Made by a program: the position numbers and the translations under genes
DNA from: DAIQRJ01 sp963708795
Lineage (GTDB): Bacteria > Actinomycetota > Actinomycetes > Propionibacteriales > DAIQRJ01
NCBI GenBank assembly: GCA_963708795.1
Contig: CAVPUH010000008.1
Span: 124,001 to 188,000, forward strand
DNA length: 64,000 bases
Direction of reading: 5' to 3'
Notes under the pieces: generated by a model
Databases searched by the model: none
The model's input: only the letters and a program-made list of their open reading frames with translations
Told to the model about the DNA's origin: nothing
In this document: one piece after another, positions 18,373 through 27,457 of the stretch
How positions within the stretch are numbered: the stretch's first letter is position 1
How the letters are laid out: the number at the start of each line of letters is the position of its first letter

Positions 18373-18506
18373 TGGACCGACGTCGCACCCAAGGGCCGAA
18401 GGCCACGGACGTCGGCCTCGGGTGCCGGCAATGCCGCTCAGACGCCTGGCCACCGGGGGTTCCCTGCGGCGGGGCGGGATCCGCTCACGAAGTAACCTGA
18501 CACGTC

Positions 18507-19376
18507 ATGGACCGGTCGGACGTCACGCGCGCGATCGCGGCTGCCACCTCGATCGCCGCATCCCTCGACCTGCCGGTCCGTGACGCCGTCGTTCTGCACA
18601 ACTCGAACAAGTTGACGCTGCGGCTGCGGCCCTGCGACGTCGTGGCCCGGGTCGCCCTCGTGGGGCAGGAGGTTGCCCAGCTCGAAATCGAGCTCGCGCA
18701 GCACCTCTCCGAGCTCGGCTGCCCGGCGGGCGCGCTGGACCCCCGGGTGGATCCTCTCGTGTACACGCACGACGGATTCGCAGTCACGCTGTGGACGTAC
18801 TACGAACCCGTGGCAGCTCACGTCTCGCCGGTCGAGTTCGCCCACGCGCTGCAGCGCCTGCACGTCGGCATGCGCCAGATCGATGTGGCGACACCACGCT
18901 TTACCGATCGGATCGCGGAGGCGGAACACATCGTTGCCGACCCGAATCTCTCGCCAGAGCTGCCCGACGCAGCAGACCGCGAGTTCCTCATCACCAGACT
19001 GGCTGGCCTGCGCCGGGCGATCGACGACCGCGCCGCGCCCGAGCAGTTGCTGCACGGCGAACCGCATCCGGGCAATGTGCTCAGCACGGCGAACGGCCCG
19101 TTGTTCATCGACCTCGAGACGTGTTGTCGCGGACCTGTCGAGTTCGATCTCGCCCATGTGCCCGAGGCGGTCTGCGAGCAGTATCCGAGCATCGATCAGG
19201 GATTGCTGGACGACTGTCGGCAGCTCGTGCTCGCCATGGTCACCGCGTGGCGTTGGGACCGAGGGGACCAGTTCCCGAACGGGATGCGGTTCGGAGAGGA
19301 ACTGCTGCGCATGCTGCGCGACGGTCCCCCCTGGCCGACGCTCGACATGGTGACCGGCCGCCTGGATGGTCTGTAG
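18507..19376 (+). CDS. Phosphotransferase family kinase (APH fold)
   Basis: 289 residues: N-lobe NKLTLRLRPCDVVARVALVG, catalytic loop LLHGEPHPGNVLS, metal-binding segment LFIDLETCCRGPVEFDLAHVP. In the catalytic loop Glu replaces the usual second-position Asp (HGEPHPGN), a recurring variant. The substrate is unknown. It is intact while the sequence on both sides consists of gene remnants. Confidence 0.82.
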   Translation: MDRSDVTRAIAAATSIAASLDLPVRDAVVLHNSNKLTLRLRPCDVVARVALVGQEVAQLEIELAQHLSELGCPAGALDPRVDPLVYTHDGFAVTLWTYYEPVAAHVSPVEFAHALQRLHVGMRQIDVATPRFTDRIAEAEHIVADPNLSPELPDAADREFLITRLAGLRRAIDDRAAPEQLLHGEPHPGNVLSTANGPLFIDLETCCRGPVEFDLAHVPEAVCEQYPSIDQGLLDDCRQLVLAMVTAWRWDRGDQFPNGMRFGEELLRMLRDGPPWPTLDMVTGRLDGL

Positions 19377-19489
19377 ACCCCGGCTCGTCACGGACTCGCC
19401 TGACTGGCTCGAGGAAGGAACTGCTGGCCAACCTGCGACGTCACAGGACCATGATCCAGTCGCCGGAAAGGCCCGGCGAGCAGCTCACT

Positions 19490-21273
19490 ACCGTGGGATG
19501 CAGCATCGACGCCGACACCGCCGAGGTGGTTGCCAGGTGTCGTGGCCATCGAACCCGGTCCACCACCATTCTGGTAGCGCGGGTTCGAAGCCCGATGACT
19601 GGTCCTGGTCACCGGACGGCGCGAGCAGCCGCTATGTCGAGGCGATGGTCGCCGGATGGGCAACCGACAAGCCGACGGCTCGCCATCCCTGGATGCTCTC
19701 CTCCCTGGTCCGGCTCTACGCGGCAAGGCGGCTCGGGGTGATCTCCGAGGCGACCTTCCAGCAGGGCAGGGAAGCCGCCCTGGAGCGCTTCCGCCGGCTG
19801 CTCGCCCATACTTCCCGGCCAACACCGGGCCGAGAAGCCGCAGGAGGCCCCATGCTGCGCCGTCTGGGCGATCCAGCGGGTCGCCACGATGACCGACGCT
19901 CAGGTCGCTCGGCAACTCGGCAATCACACCGAGGGCGAGGGGCGCCCGAGGCTGCGGATCGTCAACCCAGACAGGGAGAACGAGCGAGTCCGAGCGGGTC
20001 GCGATGCCGCGCACGCTCGCGCTGCCGCCGGAGTTCTGGGAGACGACCTCGACGTTGCGCTCGATCCGGGACGCCGGCTACGCCGAGTCCACGTCGCCCG
20101 AGCCGGCCCTCGGGGCGCACCTCGCGCTCGCCGGCTGGATGACGCCATACGGGATCCACCTGCCCTCGTTCGGGAATCTCGGATCGCTGAACGTCTCGAT
20201 CGCGCTGGTCACCCCTACCGGCGGAGGAAAGAGTTCGTCGGTGCGGATCGCCCGTGACCAGACACCGGCCAGCCACTACATGCAGAAGCCCTGCGTCTGT
20301 GCCTCTGGGCACGCCGGGCCGCGGATCGTCACCGACGGCACGGGCGAGGGACTGATCGGCGCATTCCTGGAAGACGTGACGCTCGACACGGGGAATGAGA
20401 AGCCGAACGCTCCCCGAGTGCTGAAGCTCGACCGGCACGAGGTGCTCGCCATCGTCGACGAGGTCGCCACGGTGACGGCAACGTCGATCAGGTCCGGAGG
20501 AGGGATGCGGGGAGCGATCGAACGGTCCCTCTGGTCCGGCGGAGACGTCGGCCAGGCGCTGGGCACCCGAGGGAACTCCCGGTCCCTGCCAGCCGGGGAG
20601 TATCGGTTTGCCAGCATCACGAATGTGCAGCCCGAGCTGGCCGGTCCATTGTTCGCCGACACCGCCGCCGGGAGCCCCGGCCGGTTCCTCTGGTTCCCCG
20701 GCACCGGTGCCGGTGTCCCTCGGCTGGCCGACGGCGACACCCTGCCCGCGCCGCCGGGACTGCTCCCGGTGTGGCGACCCGACCCGGCGACGATCGTCTC
20801 GCTGGACCCGGATCCTGTGCGCCTGTTCCGGGGAGTGCCCGATGACTACGAGATCTCGCTGGCCGACTCGGTCCGGGACGCCGTCCGCGTGGCCGTCAAC
20901 GAGGCAGGCACGAACCCCGGTGCGGTCGACCCGCTCGACGGGCACCGACGTTCCTCCGGCTGAAGGTGGCGGCGCTGCTTGCCGGGCTGCACGCGGCCCG
21001 TGAAGTCGACGAGCAGTCGCCCGGGATTCCCGGACGATCATCCGGGTCGCCGAGAAGATACGGGTGCACCTGGTCCAGAACCATGCCGACGGCTCGGAGT
21101 GCCGGAGCGGATGCATCAGGAACGCGCTCCAGCGGACCGCCGTGTCCGAGCGCGAAGCCGCTCAGGAGCACGGCCGAGGGTGCGGCTGGTTCGTGGTTCG
21201 GACCGAGCCGACGAAGCCGGGCTCGGCTGCGGTCATCTACCGGCTGCCTGAAGACGCGGTGAAGGGCTCGTGA
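19490..21273 (+). pseudogene. Primase/helicase of a mobile element (DUF3987-like), broken
   Basis: Three blocks in different frames read as one replication protein. Around 19590-19830: SRYVEAMVAGWATDK and HPWMLSSLVRLYAARRLGV, as in bifunctional primase-polymerases of actinobacterial elements. 20004-20960 is an ATPase with Walker A LVTPTGGGKSSS and Walker B VLAIVDEVATVT. Beyond, AALLAGLHAAREVDEQS and LVQNHADGSECRSGCIRNAL form the DUF3987-like tail, with shifts near 20955 and 21035. Probably the replication gene of a decayed integrative element or prophage beside the tRNA cluster. No integrase is visible. Confidence 0.6.
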
Positions 21274-21530
21274 CGTCCCTCCGGCCGGAAGGGGTGACAG
21301 GGGTGACGCTGTCACCCTCCGGCCATTCATTGAGGAGGATCTGCGACGCGTGATTCAGATCGAATCCCACTTATATGCGTCGTCCCAGATCCGTCGCCCC
21401 GGATCTCGCCTTCGAGCCGAGCAACGTGAAGGCGGCTCACCGGTCGTGCAACTCGGCTCGGGGTGATCGCGCATCTCCGCTGATCGAGGTCGCCGAAGGC
21501 TGGTGAGCGGCCCGCGCTAACCAGGCGCGG

Positions 21531-22583
21531 TCAGTTGCTGCGCCGGGTGGCTACCAAGAATCCCTGGTGGTTGAAGCCGGCATCCGGCGGCCCCACCCGT
21601 TCACAGTCCCCGGCCAAGGTGCACCGGACGACCTGCCACCCGTCCGTGTCCTCATCGAGGGCCGTGAACAGCACCGCGTCGGCGTCCTCCCACACGATGC
21701 GCTGCCTGCCGAGGGTGTAAACGACGAGGGGGTTGGTGCCGTCCGACGCACGCCAAACCGCGAAACCGCCCTGGACGGAGCTCGCGTAGACGCCGATCCC
21801 GCCGGCGATCAGCTGGTCATCGGCAGACCAAGAGGCAAAGGCTGCTTCGTCCCCGAGCCCCCATGACGGGCCGGTCGTGGGCGGTATGTCCTCGACGACC
21901 TGCTGGCCGGTCCCGTTGTCGAGACGGCGTAGCTGCTGGGCGGCCGTCCTGTCTGCCGCCTCGACCCTCAGCCCCGAGGAGGCGACGGCGACGGCGTTGG
22001 TGCGCGGGTCCCACCGGATCAGCCGGTCGTCCAGGCCGAGCAGGACGGAGCCATTGTGGTTCTCGAAGAGAGCCGGTGCCGAAGAGAAGGTCCGCTTCCG
22101 GGTGATCTTGAGAGCGGGCAGGGAGACGGTCCGGGTGTCGATGTAGATCCCCGGGGCCAGCGCCCGGTTGAACGTGACCGAGTCACCGTCGGAGTCGACC
22201 GCCACCTCGCTGCGGAGGCAGTCGCAGGTGGGTCTCTTCCAGTGCTGGGTGATCAGCGTCCGTTGGCCGCTGCTGCTGACGAACACCAGGTCGGACCTCG
22301 AGCTGCTCACGGCCCGTCCCAGCAGATACCCGCCGTCGACCTTGTACAGGTGCGTCACGGCCCCCTGCAGTCCGCGGACGTCGACCTGACGGGTTCCGTC
22401 GACGATCTTCTGTCCTCCGTCGAGATAGGGCAAGTGAGGTGGCTCGCCTTGTGGCAGGGAAGCGACGTCGAGCACGAACGGCTCGGTATCCGCTGCCCCC
22501 GACGGAGCGCTCACCATCAGTGACACCGCCACGAGCAGGACGACTAAGGCCGAGCGGAAACAGGTGACGCTACGTAGGACCAT
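21531..22583 (-). CDS. Secreted protein, possible beta-propeller
   Basis: 350 residues from ATG 22583. The signal peptide is VLRSVTCFRSALVVLLVAVS, then an A-A-D cleavage region. The mature part is beta-rich with repeated G-D/W elements (GYLLGRAVSSSRSDLVFVSS, VLLGLDDRLIRWDPRTNAV, GGIGVYASSVQGGFAVWRAS) suggestive of a WD40/TolB-like propeller. Two short Cys pairs (CDCLRSE and VRCTLAGDCERVG) may form disulfides. Its start overlaps the end of the mobile-element gene at 22570-22836 on the same strand. Function unknown. Confidence 0.65.
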   Translation of the reverse strand: MVLRSVTCFRSALVVLLVAVSLMVSAPSGAADTEPFVLDVASLPQGEPPHLPYLDGGQKIVDGTRQVDVRGLQGAVTHLYKVDGGYLLGRAVSSSRSDLVFVSSSGQRTLITQHWKRPTCDCLRSEVAVDSDGDSVTFNRALAPGIYIDTRTVSLPALKITRKRTFSSAPALFENHNGSVLLGLDDRLIRWDPRTNAVAVASSGLRVEAADRTAAQQLRRLDNGTGQQVVEDIPPTTGPSWGLGDEAAFASWSADDQLIAGGIGVYASSVQGGFAVWRASDGTNPLVVYTLGRQRIVWEDADAVLFTALDEDTDGWQVVRCTLAGDCERVGPPDAGFNHQGFLVATRRSN

Positions 22584-22836
22584 GGTCGACGGTACCCGGC
22601 GACAGTGCGGCACTCGTAGCCGCGCCGTAGCGATTCCCTCCAGACTTCGGCAGCTCGGCGAGCAGCTTCCGAGCCTTGCGTTGCGCTTCCAGTGAGTAGG
22701 CAGCCCAATCTCGCTGCGCGTCCTCGCCCAGTCCGGCTCGCTTGGCTGCGACCTTCGCGGCTTCGGCGTAGTCGACCAGCTTCGAGACGTCGGGCAGCGT
22801 GTCGGCCTCGGCCAGTGCCCGGCGTCCGGTCGTCAA
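22570..22836 (-). CDS. Small phage/ICE-type protein, end of a three-gene overlapping cassette
   Basis: 88 residues, helical: LVDYAEAAKVAAKRAGL and SLEAQRKARKLLAELPKSGG, resembling ParB-adjacent or methyltransferase-adjacent small phage proteins whose C terminus is normally longer. The last 15 residues read as low-complexity run-on, so the gene may be truncated here. It begins inside the stop of the preceding gene (ATGA), so it belongs to the cassette 23566 to 22570. Confidence 0.5.
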   Translation of the reverse strand: MTTGRRALAEADTLPDVSKLVDYAEAAKVAAKRAGLGEDAQRDWAAYSLEAQRKARKLLAELPKSGGNRYGAATSAALSPGTVDHGPT

Positions 22837-23351
22837 TTCTTCGGCCTGGAAGTCGGCGCGTCCCGGCGCTGGTACTCGGGAACCTCGGTCGACGTATCTC
22901 CTGACTCCTGGAACCGCTGGACCTCAGGGCGAAGGATGAGCGCAGCGCGAGCGGCGAGAGCCTCGATCCTCGTGGCCAGCTCGTTCGCCATCGCCGGATC
23001 GGCGTCCGTGCGCTCGCCGGACCTCGGATTCCAGAGCTTCGGCTTCGGGCCGAGGGTGTCGTAGGCGATCGCGTGGACCCAGAGGTGACGCTGGTCCTGA
23101 ACGTCCCGGAAGTCGGCCAAGAGTCCGTGCAGCGCTCGGCCGAGTTCGCCGCCGATCGTCCCGGCGAGCGCCTCGATCTCGATCTCCAGATCGATCCTGG
23201 ACGACGAGTTCAACCCCCTCCGGAGCCGTCCGAGTTCCCGCTGCGTGGTCGCGAGAGTGGCAGGCAGCTCCATGACCTGCAGCTCCAGCGCACTACTGGC
23301 GAGCGCGATCCGTCCGACCGCTCGCAGCAGCTCATCACTGAGGCCGATCAC
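22833..23351 (-). CDS. Hypothetical helical protein, middle gene of the cassette
   Basis: 172 residues from GTG 23351, which overlaps the upstream stop (GTGA). Mostly helical: LLRAVGRIALASSALELQV, a coiled stretch TLATTQRELGRLRRGL, then DQRHLWVHAIAYDTLGPK and a Lys/Arg-rich tail. The ALASSALE and RHLWVHA segments recall a family of about 170 residues found in phages and defence islands that may bind ligands or nucleic acid. I cannot assign a function. Confidence 0.5.
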   Translation of the reverse strand: MIGLSDELLRAVGRIALASSALELQVMELPATLATTQRELGRLRRGLNSSSRIDLEIEIEALAGTIGGELGRALHGLLADFRDVQDQRHLWVHAIAYDTLGPKPKLWNPRSGERTDADPAMANELATRIEALAARAALILRPEVQRFQESGDTSTEVPEYQRRDAPTSRPKN

Positions 23352-23566
23352 TGATCGCCACGCACCGTCGACCCGGCCCGTAGATATGCGCCGATCTCGC
23401 CGGCCAGCTCGTGCGGGATCGCGACGGCGAAGCTCGGCCCGGCGGCTCTGGTCAGCGTCAGCTCGGGCAGGTAGTCCGGCGGCTGCTCGTACCACGACCA
23501 CGAGGCGACGAGATCAGGCGAGAGGCTCGTCAGCTCGGCACCGCTCGTGCTCGTCTTCTCTGTCAT
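23348..23566 (-). CDS. Small hypothetical protein, first gene of the cassette
   Basis: 72 residues with a Ser/Thr-rich start, WSWYEQPPDYLPELTL in the middle and VAIPHELAGEIGAYLRAG near the end. It overlaps the next gene by GTGA, so the three genes 23566-22570 are translated as a unit. No domain recognised. Confidence 0.5.
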   Translation of the reverse strand: MTEKTSTSGAELTSLSPDLVASWSWYEQPPDYLPELTLTRAAGPSFAVAIPHELAGEIGAYLRAGSTVRGDQ

Positions 23567-23706
23567 GGAACGCGAGTCTCACCGCAGAATCGGCGGTCGG
23601 CAACGATCGAAACGCGTTTCGCGAAGCCCGCGGGTTGCTCCCCACGAACGCTCGGCGCGATCGAGACCGGTTGGCACTATGGCAAAACTATGGCAGCAAC
23701 GAGGAA

Positions 23707-23734
23707 GGCCCTGTCCCGAGTTCGGGACAGGGCC
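23707..23734 (-). terminator. Hairpin terminator of the tRNA operon
   Basis: Perfect 13-bp inverted repeat GGCCCTGTCCCGA-GT-TCGGGACAGGGCC, 21 bp beyond the 3' end of tRNA-Val(GAC) on the minus strand. The stem is very stable, but only a short pyrimidine run (TTCCTC) follows, so it is a GC-rich actinobacterial type of terminator. Confidence 0.7.
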
Positions 23735-23754
23735 TCTGACCTGCATGTTTACCG

Positions 23755-23826
23755 TGGGCGATACTGGGATCGAACCAGTGACCTCTTCCGTGTCAGGGAA
23801 GCGCGCTACCGCTGCGCCAATCGCCC
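23755..23826 (-). tRNA. tRNA-Val (GAC)
   Basis: 72 nt cloverleaf. Acceptor GGGCGAT pairs with ATCGCCC, the D arm is GCGCAGCGGTAGCGC, and the anticodon stem CTTCC/GGAAG encloses loop CTGACAC with anticodon GAC. The T arm is CTGGTTCGATCCCAG. CCA is not encoded. Last of three tRNA genes in the order Gly-Cys-Val. Confidence 0.95.
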
Positions 23827-23827
23827 G

Positions 23828-23898
23828 AGGTGCGGACGGGATTCGAACCCGTGTGCGCGGCTTTGCAGGCCGCTGCCTCGCCTCTCGGCCACCGCACC
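23828..23898 (-). tRNA. tRNA-Cys (GCA)
   Basis: 71 nt. Acceptor GGTGCGG/CCGCACC, anticodon stem GCGGC/GCCGC with loop CTGCAAA (anticodon GCA), and T arm ACGGGTTCGAATCCCGT. It is one base from tRNA-Val and about 30 bp from tRNA-Gly. Confidence 0.95.
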
Positions 23899-23927
23899 GC
23901 AAAGCCGAGTCCACAAGACTCGCTCCG

Positions 23928-23999
23928 AGCGGACGACGGGATTCGAACCCGCGACCCTCACCTTGGCAAGGTGATGCGCTACCACTGCGCCACGTCCGC
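23928..23999 (-). tRNA. tRNA-Gly (GCC)
   Basis: 72 nt. Acceptor GCGGACG/CGTCCGC, D arm GCGCAGTGGTAGCGC, anticodon stem TCACC/GGTGA with loop TTGCCAA (anticodon GCC), T arm GCGGGTTCGAATCCCGT. First gene of the Gly-Cys-Val tRNA transcript; Gly-Cys-Val triplets are common in actinobacteria. Confidence 0.95.
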
Positions 24000-24136
24000 G
24001 CGCCCACCCAGGTCTCCCCGGGAGGTGCCCGTGAACTTTATCGGAGTACGGCTCAGACACAAACTCCGCGTCATCCTCGACGTGGCGTCGTCCCGACGGC
24101 ACGCCGCGTCGGGCCGATCTCGCGTCGTCGGTCAGA

Positions 24137-25027
24137 ATGGCCCGCATGGTTTCGCTTCCCACGACCCACGCTGCCGGCGCTGTCGAGGACGGTCACCCGT
24201 CTGTCACGGTGTGGGCCAACGGTCGGCTCGTCGATCCAGCCGAGCCGGTGGTCTCGGCCATCGACCATGGGCTGGTGGTCGGCGACGGCGTCTTCGAGGC
24301 GTGCAAGGTCGTCGACGGCCGGCCCTTCGCGTTGACACGACACCTTCGCAGGCTCGGGCGATCGGCCGCCGGGCTCGGCCTGAGGGATCCGGACACGGCG
24401 ATGATCCGCGATGCCGTGGACGAGGTCCTCGGGGCGACTCCCCTGGCGTTCGGCAAGCTGCGGATCACCTGGACGGACGGCCTCGGACCGCTCGGGTCGG
24501 GTCGTGACCCGGACTCGACGCCGACGTTGGTCGTGGCTGCCGCACCGGCGACGCCGGCGGCACCGGAGGCGGTGATCCACACCGTGCCGTGGACTCGCAA
24601 CGAGCGCGGCGCACTGGCAGGTCTGAAGACGACGTCCTACGCGGACAACGTGCTGGCCCTGGCGCGCGCAGCCGAGCACGGTGCGAGTGAGGCGATCTTC
24701 GGGAACACGGCCGGGCACCTGTGCGAGGGCACGGGGTCGAACATCTTCCTCGTGCTGGACGGAGTGCTGACGACGCCGCCGCTGTCGTCGGGCTGTCTGG
24801 CGGGCATCACGCGGGAACTGGTGCTCGAGTGGACCTCGGTCGTCGAACGGGATGTCACGTTCGACGAGGCGGCGACTGCGTCGGAGGTGCTGCTCACCTC
24901 GTCGCTACGCGATGTTCAGCCGGTGGTTCGCTGGGACGCCCGCTCGCTGCCGGGTGCGGCCGGGGCGGTCGCGCGGAGGCTGTCGGCAACGTGGTCGGCG
25001 CGCAGTGCCGAGCGGGTCGATCCCTGA
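24137..25027 (+). CDS. pabC: Aminodeoxychorismate lyase-like PLP enzyme (class IV)
   Basis: 296 residues of the class IV aminotransferase fold. FALTRHLRRLGRSAAGLGL follows the N-terminal ISAIDHGLVVGDGVFEA-type segment. The PLP lysine lies in LAGLKTTSYADNVLA, and the cofactor-phosphate region is EGTGSNIFLVLDG. Length and the GLKTTSYA context match 4-amino-4-deoxychorismate lyase (folate synthesis, releasing pyruvate and p-aminobenzoate). A D-amino-acid or branched-chain aminotransferase of the same fold cannot be excluded. The start is ATG 24137 or 24146. Confidence 0.82.
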   Translation: MARMVSLPTTHAAGAVEDGHPSVTVWANGRLVDPAEPVVSAIDHGLVVGDGVFEACKVVDGRPFALTRHLRRLGRSAAGLGLRDPDTAMIRDAVDEVLGATPLAFGKLRITWTDGLGPLGSGRDPDSTPTLVVAAAPATPAAPEAVIHTVPWTRNERGALAGLKTTSYADNVLALARAAEHGASEAIFGNTAGHLCEGTGSNIFLVLDGVLTTPPLSSGCLAGITRELVLEWTSVVERDVTFDEAATASEVLLTSSLRDVQPVVRWDARSLPGAAGAVARRLSATWSARSAERVDP

Positions 25028-25127
25028 TCGTCGGTCTGGAGTAGGGCCGGGTCAGGAGTCGAGCGTCGTCACTTCACCCGGCGGACGGATCGCCGAACCG
25101 GGCGCACGGTGGTGCCCACGGTCAGGG

Positions 25128-25592
25128 TCATCGCTGCGTCTCGTCATCTGCCGTGGCGGCCGGCTGGTCGCTGAGCAGCGACTGCAGCATGGCGTCGAAA
25201 TCGACGTCCGCACTCTCCGCACCGAGTTCGACCAGGTTTGCGGTGGCGTGCACGAACTCCTCGACACCGGCCCCCGAGAGCTCCACCAGCGCCTGCCCGT
25301 CGGGTGACATCAACAGCATCGCCACGACGGCGGAGTGATCGTCACCCATCGTCGGCCACGCATGCACGTCACCTTCGCCGACCGGCTCGTCGAGAGCGGT
25401 ACTCAGGAGGTCCCGGGCAAACGTCCAGGTGACGCCCGGATCGCCGGGCCGTTGGGGTGCGACGAACGTGGCGTCGACGGCGAACGGCTGGTCCTCCGCG
25501 TAATGCATGATCACGATCAGCGGGTGGCGCTCACCCAGCGAGTCGACGACGTGCGCGTCGATCTGCATCGTGACGGTGGTGTCGATGGTCAT
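25128..25592 (-). CDS. SsgA-like sporulation/cell-division regulator (SALP family)
   Basis: 154 residues. VTMQIDAHVVDSLGERHPLIVIMHYAEDQPFAVDATF, then VTWTFARDLLSTALDEPVGEGDVHAWP and EFVHATANLVELGAE, are the conserved segments of SsgA/SsgB-type proteins. ATG 25592 has AGGAGG five bases upstream. SsgB-like proteins position FtsZ at sporulation septa in mycelial actinomycetes, so the gene is evidence for a morphologically complex host. An AT-rich stretch with six T residues lies about 100 bp upstream and may hold the promoter. Confidence 0.85.
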   Translation of the reverse strand: MTIDTTVTMQIDAHVVDSLGERHPLIVIMHYAEDQPFAVDATFVAPQRPGDPGVTWTFARDLLSTALDEPVGEGDVHAWPTMGDDHSAVVAMLLMSPDGQALVELSGAGVEEFVHATANLVELGAESADVDFDAMLQSLLSDQPAATADDETQR

Positions 25593-25868
25593 GTGGTCCT
25601 CCTGTGTGCCCGGCGGCGAACGCACGTGCGCGTTCATCCACATAGAGGCGACGACACGTCAGTTATGACGCGACTTTCCCGATCTTTTTTGGTTCGCACT
25701 GCTCCGCACTACGGATTGGACCAGTATCGGCTACAGAGAGCGACGAAGATAGTGGATCACATCCCGTCGACATGTTGACCTGCCCGATGCGGTCCACCAC
25801 GATCGATCCGCCCGTTCCGCCGTGGCAACGGGCGTCCACCACCCGACCTCGCACACAGTAGGAGCCGC

Positions 25869-27099
25869 ATGCTCATCGAGAGTGCCGACGTCATCGTGAC
25901 CAGTCCGGGGCGCAACTTCGTCACGCTCCGCGTCGTGACGTCCGACGGCGTCGGTCGGTTGGGGTGACGCGACTCTCAACGGCCGCGAGCTCGCGGTGGC
26001 CAGCTACCTCCGGGACCACGTCGCCCCACTCCTGGTCGGACGGGAGGCGCACAACATCGAGGACACGTGGCAGTACCTCTAGCCGCGGTGCGTACTGGCG
26101 CCGCGGGCCGGTGACGATGGCGGCGATCGCGGCCGTCGACGTGGCGCTGTGGGACATCAAGGCCAAGGTCGCCGGCATGCCGCTCTACCAACTCCTCGGT
26201 GGCGCGAGCCGGACCGGGCTGCTCGCCTACGCCCACGCCAGCGGCACCGACACCGAGCGCTCTTCGATTCGATCGACGAGCATCTCGAGCTCGGCTATCG
26301 GGCCATCCGCGTCCAGACCGGCGTGCCCGGGCTCGGCCAGGTCTACGGCGTGTCCGCCGACCGCGCGGTCGGCCAGCGCTACGACTACGAGCCGGCCCAG
26401 CGCAGGGCTGCTCCCGACGGAAGAGACGTGGGACACCGCGGCCTACCTGCGACACGTGCCCGGAGTCTTCGAGTCCGTGCGGGCAGAGTTCGGCCCGAGC
26501 ACTCCCCCTGCTGCACGACGGGCACCATCGCACTGACGCCGATCGAGGCCGCGAAGTTGGGCAAGGCTCTGGAGCCGTACGACCTGTTCTGGCTCGAGGA
26601 CTGCACGCCGGCCGAGAACCAGGAGGCACTCCGGCTCGTCCGCCGGCACACGACGACGCCGCTGGCGATCGGCGAGGTCTTCAACACCGTCTGGGACTAC
26701 CGGACCCTGATCACCGAGCAGCTCATCGACTACGTCCGCTCGTCGGTCACCCACACCGGCGGGATCTCCCCGATGAGGCGACTCTGGACTTCGCCGGTCA
26801 GTACCAGATCAGTTCCGGCATGCACGGGCCGACCGATATCTCGCCGGTCGGCATGGCCGCGGCGCTGCACCTCGGACTGGCGATCCACAACTTCGGGATC
26901 CAGGAGTACATGCAGCACTCGCCGCTCACGCTCGAGGTCTTCCGGACGAGCTACACGGTTCGCCGACGGACTCCTGCATCCCGGCGAGCAAGCCGGGCTC
27001 GGCGTCGAGCTGGATCTCGACGCGGCCGCGGCGCACCCGTACGAGCCCGCGTACCTGCCGGTGAACCGCCTGCGCGACGGCACGCTGCACGACTGGTGA
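25869..27099 (+). pseudogene. manD: D-mannonate dehydratase (ManD, enolase superfamily) with about eight frameshifts
   Basis: The reconstructed protein follows ManD along its full length (about 400 residues): IVTSPGRNFVTLRV, DATLNGRELAVASYL, RGAYWRRGPVTMAAIAAVD, DVALWDIKAKVAGMPLYQLLGG, FWLEDCTPAENQEALR, IGEVFNTVWDYRTLI, SSGMHGPTDISPVGM and the C-terminal PAYLPVNRLRDGTLHDW. The frame changes near 25963, 26083, 26258, 26405, 26500, 26530, 26778 and 26960. The conserved residues survive in every segment. The intact enzyme would convert D-mannonate to 2-keto-3-deoxygluconate. GGAG precedes ATG 25869. Confidence 0.78.
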
Positions 27100-27195
27100 G
27101 CACCGGCGCGAGCGACGACCGCGTTCGCGTTCGGAGGTGGGATCGGCGATGCGCTATCGTTTGCCACCGCAGCGCCGGGCGTCCGGGGCTGCCGG

Positions 27196-27267
27196 GGGCG
27201 ATTGGCGCAGTGGTAGCGCGCTTCGTTCACACCGAAGAGGTCACTGGTTCGAACCCAGTATCGCCCA
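27196..27267 (+). tRNA. tRNA-Val (CAC)
   Basis: 72 nt. Acceptor GGGCGAT/ATCGCCC, D arm GCGCAGTGGTAGCGC, anticodon stem CTTCG/CGAAG with loop TTCACAC (anticodon CAC), T arm CTGGTTCGAACCCAG, discriminator A followed by an encoded CCA (27268-27270). It is nearly identical in its acceptor and T arms to tRNA-Val(GAC) at 23755. The phage-like island begins immediately downstream. Confidence 0.95.
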
Positions 27268-27278
27268 CCAGCATCACC

Positions 27279-27317
27279 GCAGGTCAGAAGGCCTTTGGGC
27301 ACTTGCTTCTGACCTGC
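27279..27317 (+). terminator. Inverted repeat downstream of tRNA-Val(CAC)
   Basis: Perfect 12-bp arms GCAGGTCAGAAG / CTTCTGACCTGC around a 15-base loop, 12 bp after the tRNA. Probably the tRNA terminator, though no T tract follows. The left arm begins with GCAGGTCAGA, which also follows tRNA-Val(GAC) on its own strand. The shared flank could also reflect an integration site. Confidence 0.55.
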
Positions 27318-27457
27318 GTGCCAAATACCAGCCAGAAGACGCGCCCGCGCCTGTCACCATGGCTCGGACCTCTCGGGGACGCTCGCCGTGACCAGCATTA
27401 ACTGCGACCTCCCGTATCTCCGGGCCTCAGAGATCGGTCGCGGCAAGCGAACGACCC

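Noticed and set aside
19570..19620. tRNA-like string TGGTAGCGCGGGTTCGAAGCCCG resembling a D arm fused to a T arm.
   Set aside because: No anticodon arm or acceptor partner. The stretch reads as protein (HHSGSAGSKPDDWSWSPDG) continuous with the primase fragment.
21300..21330. Inverted repeat GGTGAC-GCT-GTCACC after the primase remnant as an origin or att site.
   Set aside because: Short arms, no iterons nearby and similar to the repetitive GTGAC coding text often found at the end of such genes; evidence too thin to list.
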